From: Mycolicibacterium moriokaense
Lineage (GTDB): Bacteria > Actinomycetota > Actinomycetes > Mycobacteriales > Mycobacteriaceae
Direction: 5' to 3'
Length of the DNA: 64,000 bases
NCBI RefSeq assembly: GCF_003201655.1
Contig: NZ_QJJU01000002.1
Location: 1-64,000 of the forward strand
The notes below the pieces were generated by a model, which saw nothing but the letters and a program-made list of their open reading frames with translations, did not search any database and was not told where the DNA came from. Numbering within the stretch: the first letter of the stretch is position 1; the number at the start of each line of letters is the position of its first letter. Of this stretch, positions 30,380 to 39,578 are shown in pieces. Both the position numbers and the translations under genes were made by a program.

Positions 30380-31993
30380 ATGGCAGCCAACAGAACTGTC
30401 CGCGACGTGACTTTTGACCTACTGCGCTCGCTCGGAATGACGACCGTCTTCGGCAACCCCGGCTCCACCGAGGAGACGTTCCTCAAGAACTTCCCGCACG
30501 ACTTCAGCTACGTCCTCGGGCTACAGGAGGGGTCGGTGATGGCCATGGCCGACGGCTTCGCTCAGTCGACCGGCAAGCCGGCACTGGTCAACGTGCACAC
30601 AGGCGCAGGCACCGGCAACGCGATGGGCAATCTCATCGCAGCCTACAAAGGAAACACCCCGCTCATCGTGACGGCGGGCCAGCAGACTCGCGAAATGGTG
30701 TTGTGTGAACCATATTTGACGAACACCGAGGGGACCCTGTTACCTCAGCCGTGGGTGAAATGGTCATATCAGCCCACCCGCGCTGAGGACGTTCCCGCGG
30801 CATTCATGCGGGCATACGCGATCGCCCTTCAGCCGCCCGCGGGCCCCGTCTTCTTGTCCATCCCGCTCGACGATTGGGAGAAGCCGGCGCTGGGCCCGGC
30901 CGTTGTCAGAACGGTCAGCCATCGGGTGAGCCCCGATCCCGAGCGCCTGCGCACCGTCGCCGACCACATCAACCGTGCGCAGCGGCCCATGCTAGTCTAC
31001 GGTCCCGAGGTTGATCGCAGCGGTGGGTGGGACGCGGGCGTGGCATTCGCGGAAAAGGTCGGCGCCCCGGTGTACGCCGGCCCACTTCCAGACAGGGCTT
31101 CCTTTCCCGAGAACCACCGGTTGTATCGGGGACCGCTACCGATGACGATCGCCGGTACGGCAGAGGTCCTGCGCGGTCATGATCTGGCGGTCGTGATCGG
31201 CGCACAGGTCTTCCGCTACTACCCCTACGTGGCAGGCGAGTATCTGCCTGAGGGAACGGATCTGCTGCAGGTCACCAACGATCCGGCGCTGGCCGGGGCG
31301 GCGCCGGTCGGTGACAGTGTGCTCGGCGACTCGCTGCTGGCTCTCGAACAACTCGTGGGCATGGTCGATGACCACAGCGATCGGGAAGCGCCTGCGGCGC
31401 CGGCCCGTAACGCACAAGTCGATTTGTCGGCCGCTCCTCCCCTTGCCCCGGATGCGGTGTGGTCCACCCTCGCTTCGGTAAAGCCCGCGGAGTCGCCATT
31501 GGTGACAGAGTCCACGTCGACGATGGCCCAACAACTGCGCTGGATACCCACCACACGTCCCGCGTCCTTCTTCGCGACCGCGAGCGGCGGAATCGGCTGG
31601 GGATTGCCCGCCGCGGTCGGCCTTGCGCTGGGAGACCGCGCCCGCGGTGTCAAGCGCACAGTGGTGGCAACCATCGGCGACGGCTCATGCCAGTATTCGG
31701 TGCAGGCGTTGTACACGGCGGCCCAGCATCGGCTACCGGTGGTGTTCGTCGTTATGCGAAACGGGGAGTACTCGATCCTCAAGTCGTTTGCAGTTCTCGA
31801 GGAGACACCGGGTGTTCCCGGACTGGACCTGCCAGGACTTGATATCGCTTCCCTCGCAGCAGGTTTCGGGTGTCGGGCGGTGAATGTGGACAGCTGCGAA
31901 AAGCTCGCAAGCGAGTTTACGACCGCGCTGGCCGCCGACGGGCCCACCGTGATCGTGGTGTCCACCAAACCCGAACCTGCACATCTGGGCTGA
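30380..31993 (+). CDS. mdlC: Benzoylformate decarboxylase-like ThDP enzyme
   Basis: 537 residues from ATG 30380 (AGGAA upstream). Thiamine-diphosphate enzyme. Ser29 (NPGSTE), Glu50 (GLQEGS) and His73 (VHTGAG) sit three residues past the Ser26, Glu47 and His70 of the Pseudomonas putida enzyme. The ThDP motif is GDGSCQYSVQAL with RNGEY. It would turn benzoylformate, or a related 2-oxo acid, into the aldehyde and CO2. A tautomerase gene follows seven bases later. The benzoylformate assignment is strong for family and likely for substrate. Confidence 0.85.
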   Translation: MAANRTVRDVTFDLLRSLGMTTVFGNPGSTEETFLKNFPHDFSYVLGLQEGSVMAMADGFAQSTGKPALVNVHTGAGTGNAMGNLIAAYKGNTPLIVTAGQQTREMVLCEPYLTNTEGTLLPQPWVKWSYQPTRAEDVPAAFMRAYAIALQPPAGPVFLSIPLDDWEKPALGPAVVRTVSHRVSPDPERLRTVADHINRAQRPMLVYGPEVDRSGGWDAGVAFAEKVGAPVYAGPLPDRASFPENHRLYRGPLPMTIAGTAEVLRGHDLAVVIGAQVFRYYPYVAGEYLPEGTDLLQVTNDPALAGAAPVGDSVLGDSLLALEQLVGMVDDHSDREAPAAPARNAQVDLSAAPPLAPDAVWSTLASVKPAESPLVTESTSTMAQQLRWIPTTRPASFFATASGGIGWGLPAAVGLALGDRARGVKRTVVATIGDGSCQYSVQALYTAAQHRLPVVFVVMRNGEYSILKSFAVLEETPGVPGLDLPGLDIASLAAGFGCRAVNVDSCEKLASEFTTALAADGPTVIVVSTKPEPAHLG

Positions 31994-32000
31994 GGAACAC

Positions 32001-32396
32001 ATGCCCATCTACACCTGCACTATCGCCGAATCGACATTCAGCGCCGAAACCAAGCGCGCATTGGCCGGCGAGATCGCGCGCATTCACTCGTCGATCACCC
32101 ACGTGCCGAGCGCCTATGTGAATGTCGCCTTCCACGAGTTGGCTGCCGACGGTCTCTACACCGACGGTGTGCCTGCGAGCCCGGTGCTGGTCGCCGGCTG
32201 GGTGCGTGAGGGCCACCCCGCCGACGACACCACACGGCTCGCCACCGAAGTCTCCACGGCTGTCGCCAAAATCTGCGAGATCGACGTGGAGCGGGTCCTC
32301 GTCGTCATCCAACCCAGCCCAGCGCGTTTCGCCGTAGAAGGTGGCCGCGTGCTGCCTGAACCGGGCCAAGAACAAGCCTGGCTCGCCGAAAGTTGA
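32001..32396 (+). CDS. 4-oxalocrotonate tautomerase superfamily protein
   Basis: 131 residues starting Met-Pro, so Pro2 becomes the catalytic N-terminal proline after Met removal. Two beta-alpha-beta units (PIYTCTIAESTFSAETKRAL and VASPVLVAGWVREGHP). The length fits the cis-CaaD/MSAD group rather than the 60-residue 4-OT. It probably acts on an unsaturated or oxo acid from the same pathway as the decarboxylase upstream. Confidence 0.8.
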   Translation: MPIYTCTIAESTFSAETKRALAGEIARIHSSITHVPSAYVNVAFHELAADGLYTDGVPASPVLVAGWVREGHPADDTTRLATEVSTAVAKICEIDVERVLVVIQPSPARFAVEGGRVLPEPGQEQAWLAES

Positions 32397-32410
32397 TGGG
32401 AAACGACGCT

Positions 32411-32527
32411 ATGCCAAGCAATTTTGGTGATTTTCAGATGGGCGTCGACCTCGACGCTGTGAAAGGCATCAGTTCCCGGTACTCCCTAGTCGGGTTGCGA
32501 TCTGAAACTCTCGATCACCGGCGCTAA
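32411..32527 (+). pseudogene. Possible N-terminal remnant of an FMN hydroxy-acid dehydrogenase
   Basis: A 38-codon frame beginning MPSNFGDFQMGVDLDAVKGI, which resembles the FGDYQ...Y...GVxG start of lactate 2-monooxygenase/mandelate dehydrogenase-type enzymes. After that it runs into the 3' end of the convergent hydrolase gene. Mandelate dehydrogenase would make benzoylformate, so the context is suggestive, but the match is short. Confidence 0.3.
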
Positions 32528-33313
32528 TTCGGCGGCGTTGGTGATCAGGTCGACGTGACCGCCGGAATGCATGTGCACCGTCGCGTGCGGCAGCAACCGC
32601 GCCATGATCTTGGCGTTCACTACTGGGATGATCGGGTCGTCAAGTCCCGCGACGATCAGCGTCTGCTGGCGGATAAGCGGCAAGGCGAACAGGCTGGTCC
32701 ACACCGCTCCGGCAAGCAGTTGATGAAGGTAACCCACCCGCGAACCGGCCATCAGCTGGCGATCGAACAATTGCTTCACGAGGGACGGATCGGTGCGCAC
32801 CGTGCCACCGTAGAGCGCGCCCGCGATAACGGCGGCGTAGTCGTGGTCCAAGAAACGGCGCGGAGTCAGCATCTTCGCCAGCACCTTCGGCCCGCCAGGA
32901 ACCATGAGAGCGCCTGTGCCGGTTGACACCAGGATCAACCGTCGGCAGCGACGCGGGTTCTGAAATGCGAACTGCTGAGCCAGCGCGCCGCCCCACGAAA
33001 ATCCGAGGACGTCCACCTCGCCGTCGAATCCAAGCTTCCTGACCAGCCGGCCAAGGACGACGGCCAAATACGGGAAGCCATACGGCAGCGCCGAGTCCGG
33101 CGAGCCGCCAGAACCGGGGACGTCGAAGCGCACCACTGGCGTATCGGGATTCAGTTGCTCGACAAGCGGATCGAGCACTTCCAGGCTCGCGCCGATCCCG
33201 TTGCACAGCACCAGCGGCACGCCGGTCCCCTCGCGGACCTTCACCCGGATCTGCTGGCCGAGCACCGGTAGCAGGCTTTCCATGCTCAACCTCTTTGCAG
33301 CCGCGGCGGTCAT
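32486..33313 (-). CDS. Alpha/beta hydrolase, PHA depolymerase-like
   Basis: 275 residues. Nucleophile elbow GFSWGGA (Ser), acid in GLDDPIIPV and His in SGGHVDL. The sequence layout (VLCNGIGASLEVLDPLVEQL, VVRFDVPGSGGS) is that of intracellular polyhydroxyalkanoate depolymerases. It overlaps the upstream hydratase gene by ATGA and is third in the phaC operon, so it likely mobilises stored polymer. Confidence 0.82.
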   Translation of the reverse strand: MTAAAAKRLSMESLLPVLGQQIRVKVREGTGVPLVLCNGIGASLEVLDPLVEQLNPDTPVVRFDVPGSGGSPDSALPYGFPYLAVVLGRLVRKLGFDGEVDVLGFSWGGALAQQFAFQNPRRCRRLILVSTGTGALMVPGGPKVLAKMLTPRRFLDHDYAAVIAGALYGGTVRTDPSLVKQLFDRQLMAGSRVGYLHQLLAGAVWTSLFALPLIRQQTLIVAGLDDPIIPVVNAKIMARLLPHATVHMHSGGHVDLITNAAELAPVIESFRSQPD

Positions 33314-33762
33314 GGGTACAACACGATGACGTCAGCGACACACGCGGGGCGTGTTTCGCCGTCGATCTCATACGTCAGTTTGAACACCGATTCGACGCCT
33401 GAGGTTTTCTGTTGTGCGCTGGCCACGGTGACAGCGGCACGGACCTGGGAACCGACCCGCAGTGGCGCCGGAAATCTCACCCTGTTCAATCCGTAGTTCA
33501 GTGCCGCCGTGAGCTCGCGGATCTCCAGCACCTGTGCGATCACCGTAGGCGTGAGCGACAACGTGAGGTAGCCGTGCGCAATGGTGCCCTTGAACGGCCC
33601 CTTCGCCGCCCGTTCGGCGTCGGTGTGGATCCATTGACGATCCCCCGTCGCGTTGGCGAACAGGTCGACCTGTTGCTGCGTGACCGTGATCCACTCGGTA
33701 GTGCCGAGGCTCTGCCCGACCAAGTCGAGCAGGTCGGCCGGTTGTTCGAGAATGGTTGTCAT
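33310..33762 (-). CDS. MaoC-type (R)-enoyl-CoA hydratase
   Basis: 150 residues with hot-dog fold hydratase-2 motif FANATGDRQWIHTDAERA and GTIAHGYLTLSL. It would make (R)-3-hydroxyacyl-CoA from enoyl-CoA, the PhaJ role, supported by its place 27 bases after the polymer synthase gene. Very similar proteins in mycobacteria are annotated only as MaoC dehydratases. Confidence 0.87.
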   Translation of the reverse strand: MTTILEQPADLLDLVGQSLGTTEWITVTQQQVDLFANATGDRQWIHTDAERAAKGPFKGTIAHGYLTLSLTPTVIAQVLEIRELTAALNYGLNRVRFPAPLRVGSQVRAAVTVASAQQKTSGVESVFKLTYEIDGETRPACVADVIVLYP

Positions 33763-33789
33763 ACAGGGCCTTTCATAGGGGAAACGGTG

Positions 33790-35481
33790 CTACCGTTCCC
33801 GCACATAGCTTCCCGGCGCGGCCTCAATGGCCGCCATCCCCGCGCCGCCCAGTGTGTCAGGAGCGTCCTTCTTGCCGCTGCGCTCAGCGAACCAGCTGAC
33901 GAAATCCGGCCACCAGGAATCGCTCTGCTGCTCGGCCGACTCCGCCCAGAACGCCGGATCGGGCTCGTCCACGCCAGCGACGCGGTAGCTCGCCCTCGGA
34001 TTTCCAGGCGGATTGACCAGCGACGCGATATGACCGCTCGACGACAGCACGAAGCGCACGTTCTTGACGCCGAGCAGCCGGGCGCTGCGATAGCAGGCCT
34101 GCCACGGCGAGATGTGGTCGGCGATCCCCGCGACCACGTAAGCATCGGTGGTCAGTTGGTTGAGATCCACCGGCGTGCCAAGCATGCTGGCGGCACCCGG
34201 CGTCACGAGAGAGTTGTGCAGCCCCGTCGTGATCATGTCGCGGTGCAGCGCGGCCGCCATCCGGGTGGTATCGGCGTTCCAAAACAGTACGTCGAACGCC
34301 GCGGGCGACTTACCCTCGACATAGTTGTTGACCCAGTAGCGCCACACCAGGTCCGTCGGCCGCAGCCATGCGAACACCTCGGCGAGCGATCGGCCGTCCA
34401 GGTAGCCCTTCTGCGCCGAGAGCGCGATCGCGATGTTGGCGGCCTCTTCGTCGATGGCGGCCGACGCGAACCCTGCCTTCTGCTGGTCGAGCACAGTGAC
34501 CATCAGCGTCAACCCGGCAAGCCGGTGACCCTCGCCGATGGCGTTGAGGTGCGCCGCAGTCATCGCGGCAAGGATCCCGCCCGAGCATGATGCCTGGATC
34601 TGGGTGCGGTCCGACTGGGTGATCTTCTCGACGGCTTCCAGGGCGTTCAGGATCGCCTGGCCGTACGTGTCGAATCCCCAATTTCTGTTCTCCGCAGTGG
34701 GATTGCGCCACGAGATGGCGAAGACCTGCACGCCCTGCCGAACGAAGTACTCGATCATGCTCCGGCCCGGCGCGATGTCCATGATGTAGAACTTGTTGAT
34801 CACAGGCGGCACCATCAGCAAGGGCACCGTGTACACCTCGTCCGTCTGTGGACCGTACTGGATGAGCTCGAACTCCTCGGCTCTGTAAACCACCGATCCG
34901 GGGGTGGTCGCGATCGTCTCGCCAAGCGTGAACGCATCAGGGTCAACCATCGACGGGACTCGGGGCGCCGACAGCATGTCTGAGATGAAGTGGCGTACGC
35001 CGCGGATCGCACTCTGCCCGCCCGTGTCGATCAACGCCTTCCACCCCAACGGGTTCAGGATCGGGTTGTTGCTCGGCGCGAGTCCCTCGGTCAGGACGTC
35101 CAGCACGAACCGCATCCGCTCGGCGTCGCGCCAATCGAGGTTGGCATCCGAAAAGAGCTGGTCCACAGTGCTGTTGGTGGCAAGGTAGGCCTGCATCGTG
35201 CGGCGGAGTAGTGGATTGCCGCGCCAGGCGGGGTCGGCGAACCGCTTGTCGCCCTTGGCGGGTGCTAACTCGGACCGTCCTTCGGCGATGGAAAGCAGCT
35301 CGCGCCCAAGCGATCCGACGCGCGACGCCACCGTGCCGGGCTGCCTGGCGAGGCTGAGCGCAAACCTGCTCCACGAGGTGTTGGGCATCATCCGGTCGGC
35401 CATGCCCACGGCCGAGCTGGTCAACAACAGATCCAACGGTGCGGCGAGCTCGTCTGCACTCCTACTTGTCGTGGCTACCAC
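33790..35481 (-). CDS. phaC: Polyhydroxyalkanoate synthase (class I type)
   Basis: 563 residues from GTG 35481 (GAGGAGG ten bases upstream). The catalytic triad is Cys299 (ASCSGG), Asp455 (GIADHISPW) and His484 (SSSGHIASL), with spacing close to the Ralstonia enzyme. The N-terminal domain covers about 1-190. It polymerises (R)-3-hydroxyacyl-CoA into storage polymer. It heads an operon with the hydratase and the depolymerase-like hydrolase. Confidence 0.93.
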   Translation of the reverse strand: MVATTSRSADELAAPLDLLLTSSAVGMADRMMPNTSWSRFALSLARQPGTVASRVGSLGRELLSIAEGRSELAPAKGDKRFADPAWRGNPLLRRTMQAYLATNSTVDQLFSDANLDWRDAERMRFVLDVLTEGLAPSNNPILNPLGWKALIDTGGQSAIRGVRHFISDMLSAPRVPSMVDPDAFTLGETIATTPGSVVYRAEEFELIQYGPQTDEVYTVPLLMVPPVINKFYIMDIAPGRSMIEYFVRQGVQVFAISWRNPTAENRNWGFDTYGQAILNALEAVEKITQSDRTQIQASCSGGILAAMTAAHLNAIGEGHRLAGLTLMVTVLDQQKAGFASAAIDEEAANIAIALSAQKGYLDGRSLAEVFAWLRPTDLVWRYWVNNYVEGKSPAAFDVLFWNADTTRMAAALHRDMITTGLHNSLVTPGAASMLGTPVDLNQLTTDAYVVAGIADHISPWQACYRSARLLGVKNVRFVLSSSGHIASLVNPPGNPRASYRVAGVDEPDPAFWAESAEQQSDSWWPDFVSWFAERSGKKDAPDTLGGAGMAAIEAAPGSYVRER

Positions 35482-35734
35482 GCTGTCTATGCCTCCTCGA
35501 ATGGTGGTGGTACTACCTCGCGGCGCAACAGCTTTCCGGTCGCGCAAGATTCGACCATTTCGGCTCCGTCTCAGCGCGCTTCGCTGACCACTCAATCGTG
35601 CCGATTGGTCCCCACTGGCGCATTGTTCGGCGCTACACCGCACCCCAGGCGACGTTGTATCCACAAACAACCGCCGCGGTTCCGCTCCGAGTGAGAATTA
35701 CTCCCGCCGGACCTTCAACTTCCTGAGAGCAGCC

Positions 35735-36370
35735 ATGACCGACACACGCGAAGCCCCGTCAAGACCACTGGGCATATTCCATGAGGCTGTCGACGAACTA
35801 GTGTCGACGACGAAGCACTGGTGGCTGCTGCTCGTGACGGGCGTGGCGTGGGTTGTCATCGCCATCCTGATCCTTCGCTTCGACTACACCACCGTCGCCG
35901 CCATCGCCGTGCTCTTCGGTGTCTTCTGTTTTGCCGCCGCGGCCAACGAGGTCATGGTGAGTGCGGTGACGTCATCGCGGGGTTGGCGAATACTGCACTG
36001 GTTGCTCGCGGCGCTTTTCGTCGTCGTCGGCGTCGTCGCGTTCTTCCGACCCGCAGACACGTTCGTCAGCTTGGCGGCGGTGATGAGCTTCTACTTCGTC
36101 TTCCGCGGTTCGTTCGACATCGCAACGTCATTGGCGGCGAGCAGAGTGCCGGGGTGGTGGGTGCTGTTGCTCGTCGGCATCGCCGAGATCGCGATCGGTT
36201 TCTGGGCAGCGGGATCCTGGAACGTGTCCGTTGTGGTGCTGGTCTCGTGGGTTGCAGCCGGGGCGCTCATTCACGGCGTCGGCCAGATCGCATCGGCGTT
36301 CCTCGTCCGGAAGGTGGGCCACGGTGCGGCCGTTCTCGACGGGCAGCATGCAGTCGTGACGAGAACCTGA
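35735..36370 (+). CDS. HdeD/DUF308 membrane protein
   Basis: 211 residues with six membrane spans in three pairs, each with the repeated pattern GVAWVVIAILILRFDYTTVA / FFRPADTFVSLAAV typical of HdeD-like DUF308 proteins, linked to acid resistance in E. coli. Divergent from phaC, about 250 bases apart. The next gene follows eight bases later. Confidence 0.85.
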   Translation: MTDTREAPSRPLGIFHEAVDELVSTTKHWWLLLVTGVAWVVIAILILRFDYTTVAAIAVLFGVFCFAAAANEVMVSAVTSSRGWRILHWLLAALFVVVGVVAFFRPADTFVSLAAVMSFYFVFRGSFDIATSLAASRVPGWWVLLLVGIAEIAIGFWAAGSWNVSVVVLVSWVAAGALIHGVGQIASAFLVRKVGHGAAVLDGQHAVVTRT

Positions 36371-36378
36371 TTCGCCCG

Positions 36379-36843
36379 ATGCCTACATGGGGCGAGGATC
36401 TCGGCCGGCTGATTCCGCGTCGGCTTCTCAAGAGCGGCCAGACTCACCACCCGGCGGTCGTAGAGGAGGCGATCAAGCGCAATCAGAGTATCGAGCTCCG
36501 CATAGCCGACCGGATCACCACATTCGCGGGATCGATGAGCTTTGTGTGGCTCCACGCCGCGCTGTTCGCAGTGTGGATGTTGTTCTTTGAGAAAAGTCCA
36601 TGGCCGACACTGACCTTGGTGGTGTCACTGGAAGCCATCTTCCTGTCGACCTTCGTGATGATCGGCCAGAACCGACAGGCTGCTTTCCAGCAGGCCAAGG
36701 CGGACCATGATTTCGGGGCACAGGAGCTCGAGTTGAAGACTAACACCGAGTTGACTCGCCAGATTCACCTTCTGACAACGGAATTGCACAAACGCCTCAT
36801 CGGCCCTGAGGCGGCCGGTCGGGGTTCTCCGTCTCCCACATGA
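36379..36843 (+). CDS. DUF1003 membrane protein
   Basis: 154 residues from ATG 36379. Two spans (SMSFVWLHAALFAVWMLFFE and TLTLVVSLEAIFLSTFVM) with RIADRITTFAGS before them and QNRQAAFQQAKADHDF after them are the hallmarks of DUF1003. A coiled cytoplasmic tail follows. The role is unknown. Its last 47 bases overlap the end of the convergent regulator gene. Confidence 0.9.
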   Translation: MPTWGEDLGRLIPRRLLKSGQTHHPAVVEEAIKRNQSIELRIADRITTFAGSMSFVWLHAALFAVWMLFFEKSPWPTLTLVVSLEAIFLSTFVMIGQNRQAAFQQAKADHDFGAQELELKTNTELTRQIHLLTTELHKRLIGPEAAGRGSPSPT

Positions 36844-38056
36844 GGCGCCGATGAACCTCGAATGCCAAACACAGTTCGGCGACATCGCGAGGTCGCCCCA
36901 ACGAACGACCGGTTTTCTGCTCAATGCGATGCAGTCGATAGCGAACGGTGTTGGGATGGCAGAAGAGCAATTCACCCACGGTGCGCAGGGATCCGTCGTT
37001 CTCCAGCCACACCCTAAAGGTCTCGAAGAGAACCTCGCGCTCTTCGGGGGTAAGTTCGGCGAAACACTCGATCGTGGGAGCCACCAACTTCACCATCACC
37101 TCGGGAGCGCTGACTGCCGCGGTGCCCAGGATGGAGCCGTCGAACAGCGTGACTCGCAGGCCTTCGTCCGGACGTCCGCGCAGCGTCACCCTGGCGTACC
37201 GCAACGCTTGCGCGGTGTCCCGCAGATCGTCGAACTGCGCGCTCACTCCGACACGGTTGCTGGCCATCCGCGACACCAGCGCCAGCACATTGGCCAGCTG
37301 CTTGTCGTTCTTCACATACACGATGCCAACGTGCAAGTCGGGCAACAGTTGCCACGCGGAGAACACGTCCATGCTGCGCAGCTTCGATTCGATTCCCGGC
37401 AGGGCCTCTGTGCCGACGCTGGATTCGGCGGCGATCACAACATACGGACCGTGTGCGGGCAATCGAAGACAATCGGCGGCCTCCCAGATGCTCCACTGTT
37501 CGAACAGCCGCCCGTGCAGAAGCGAGTCGATGAGAATCTCACGCTCGGATTCATCGCCGATGAGCCGGCGGCTCTGCTCGTCGCGGTACGCGGCGGTCAT
37601 GGCTGCGGTGAAAATATCCTGGGCCGCAAGTATTTTCGTCGTCAATACTCGGACAACATCGCCGTTCACTCGAGGCTGGCTCGTCACCTCTTTCAACGCA
37701 GCGTCCGAGATCGCGCGGAACGCCACTCGGTATGCCTCCATCACCGAGGCGAGCGGAACGCCGTCGCGTGCACGTTCGATCCCCAAATCGACGGCTGGAG
37801 CCGGGTCAAACTCGGTGCCGGCGGCGATCGCACTTAGAACCGACCGAAGATTCGTCGCGCAGCCATGGACAACCAACTCGAACGGCACAGGTGCGGTGGA
37901 GTTGTAGAGCCTCACCTCTCGGGTGATCGCGTCCGCAAGCCCGGCCGCGAGTTCGTCGGTTCGCTCGTAAAGCGCCTCCGCGATCTCAGCGACTTGTTGC
38001 CGCACCACATCACCGTCCATGCGAGGAACGCTAGATTTCAGCGACCTCGTCGCCAT
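36797..38056 (-). CDS. PucR/CdaR-type transcription regulator A
   Basis: 419 residues from ATG 38056 (GAGG close upstream; ATG 38020 is an alternative). The N-terminal RsbRD-like helical domain covers about 20-180, and a GGDEF-like central fold follows. The C-terminal PucR helix-turn-helix is GELLFCHPNTVRYRLHRIEQ. It is second in a tandem with regulator B, 62 bases downstream of it. Likely targets are the divergent acyl-CoA ligase operon or the pha genes. Confidence 0.87.
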   Translation of the reverse strand: MATRSLKSSVPRMDGDVVRQQVAEIAEALYERTDELAAGLADAITREVRLYNSTAPVPFELVVHGCATNLRSVLSAIAAGTEFDPAPAVDLGIERARDGVPLASVMEAYRVAFRAISDAALKEVTSQPRVNGDVVRVLTTKILAAQDIFTAAMTAAYRDEQSRRLIGDESEREILIDSLLHGRLFEQWSIWEAADCLRLPAHGPYVVIAAESSVGTEALPGIESKLRSMDVFSAWQLLPDLHVGIVYVKNDKQLANVLALVSRMASNRVGVSAQFDDLRDTAQALRYARVTLRGRPDEGLRVTLFDGSILGTAAVSAPEVMVKLVAPTIECFAELTPEEREVLFETFRVWLENDGSLRTVGELLFCHPNTVRYRLHRIEQKTGRSLGRPRDVAELCLAFEVHRRLMWETENPDRPPQGR

Positions 38057-38118
38057 TGTCCTCAGGCAACGAAAACCGCCGCGGTCGTTGTAGGCCCGAG
38101 ATGACCGGACCGACGGGG

Positions 38119-39516
38119 CTAGGCGCCATCCGACTGGAGGACGGCCGTCCCGTACCACTGGCACGCCAGCAGGGCGAGCTCGACGTCGAGACGGTCTTCG
38201 TCGATGGGCCTGCCCCGCCTGGCGACCGCCCGGCCAATCCGGTACTTCACCGTGTTGAAGTGCAGGTCAAGCTCTTCGGCCGCCTGTTTATAGCTCGACC
38301 CGCAACGAAGGAAGACCCGCAGCGTCTCGCGCAGGCGGGCGTCGCCCTCGGTGTCCATCGACAGCTCAGCGAGCACGTCGGCCACCCAGACCCTGGCCGC
38401 GCCGATGTCGCCACCGAGCAGCGCGGCCGCCGCCAAACCGGGGTCGGATGCCGCGATCACAGTCGCCCCGTCGGCACCGCCTGCCACCGCGACCGCCCTG
38501 GCCGCCTGCGCTTCGCGATACGACCGGCGGAAGCCGTCGACGCCGGGGGCGAGGGTGCCAATTGCCACGCTCGGCGGATCGGTGCGCTTGCCCGCGAACT
38601 GGCGGACCGAGTCAACGGCGTTGGCAGGTGCAGAACGGTACGGAAGCCAGCCCCATGCGGTGGTCTGGTCTGCGGCTGCGAACAGCGGATTGGAACCCAC
38701 CTCGGTGCCTTGCCCAAGCTCACGGAGGAACCGCCGCAGCCGCGCGAGTTCGTCACCCGCCGCGTCCTCGTCGGGGTACCACATCACGACAGCAAGATGG
38801 TGCCACCGCAAGGGATAGCGGATCGATTCGCTGGTCGCATCGACGTCGACGGTCTTCTTTCCTGCGACGACCTCGCGGACGCGAAGGGCACGGACGCTGT
38901 TCTGGTTCTCCAGCCAGCGCTCTCGTTCGTCCTCGTAGACGGCAACCACTTGCTGCGAGATCCAGTCGATGTACTCGAACAGCGTCCCGCCGATCGCCTC
39001 CAGCACGTCAAAGCGCGCCGTTGGCGTCATATCGGCCGCGCGCAACTCACCCATAACGAGCTCGTTCATCCGCCCCTGCCCCAGCCTGTAAGCGCGGACA
39101 AGCGCGTTGACAGGAACATCGTGTTGCGCCAGCCGCCGCGCATACTCGACTGCCGCCATCGGCGCCTCGATGCGTTGCACCGCGATGTCATATCGCAACG
39201 CGTGCAGGAGGGTCTCGACGTTCGCCTCGACGCTTGCGTCGAGCAACTCAACCAGCCGGGGATCCGCGCGCAGCTCGGGAATGTTCTCCTCGAGAGAACT
39301 TCGAATGAACGACGACACCTCGGCCAGTCGTTTGTGCATCTGTTCGGCGGTCTCGGCGACAAACGCGCCGATGTCCACGCTTTCGCCGGGACCCCGCTTG
39401 GTCACCTCATCACCGTAGATCTTGCTGATGCACGCGGTGCCCGTATTGATCCTGTGAATTGTCTCCAGAAGACAACTTCCACCGGCATGTTCATTCACCC
39501 GCGACGGTGCCCTCAT
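38119..39516 (-). CDS. PucR/CdaR-type transcription regulator B
   Basis: 465 residues from ATG 39516; the first 45 residues are poorly conserved in character, so a later start is possible. Same layout as regulator A, ending in the helix-turn-helix GSSYKQAAEELDLHFNTVKY. It is divergent from the acyl-CoA ligase gene with a 62-base gap, so it probably controls that operon. Tandem paralogues suggest duplication. Confidence 0.85.
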   Translation of the reverse strand: MRAPSRVNEHAGGSCLLETIHRINTGTACISKIYGDEVTKRGPGESVDIGAFVAETAEQMHKRLAEVSSFIRSSLEENIPELRADPRLVELLDASVEANVETLLHALRYDIAVQRIEAPMAAVEYARRLAQHDVPVNALVRAYRLGQGRMNELVMGELRAADMTPTARFDVLEAIGGTLFEYIDWISQQVVAVYEDERERWLENQNSVRALRVREVVAGKKTVDVDATSESIRYPLRWHHLAVVMWYPDEDAAGDELARLRRFLRELGQGTEVGSNPLFAAADQTTAWGWLPYRSAPANAVDSVRQFAGKRTDPPSVAIGTLAPGVDGFRRSYREAQAARAVAVAGGADGATVIAASDPGLAAAALLGGDIGAARVWVADVLAELSMDTEGDARLRETLRVFLRCGSSYKQAAEELDLHFNTVKYRIGRAVARRGRPIDEDRLDVELALLACQWYGTAVLQSDGA

Positions 39517-39578
39517 CGCGGCCAATTTCTAGCGTCTTATCCAACCAAAAACAGCACTGTGACCGAGGAGCGTCCGCT

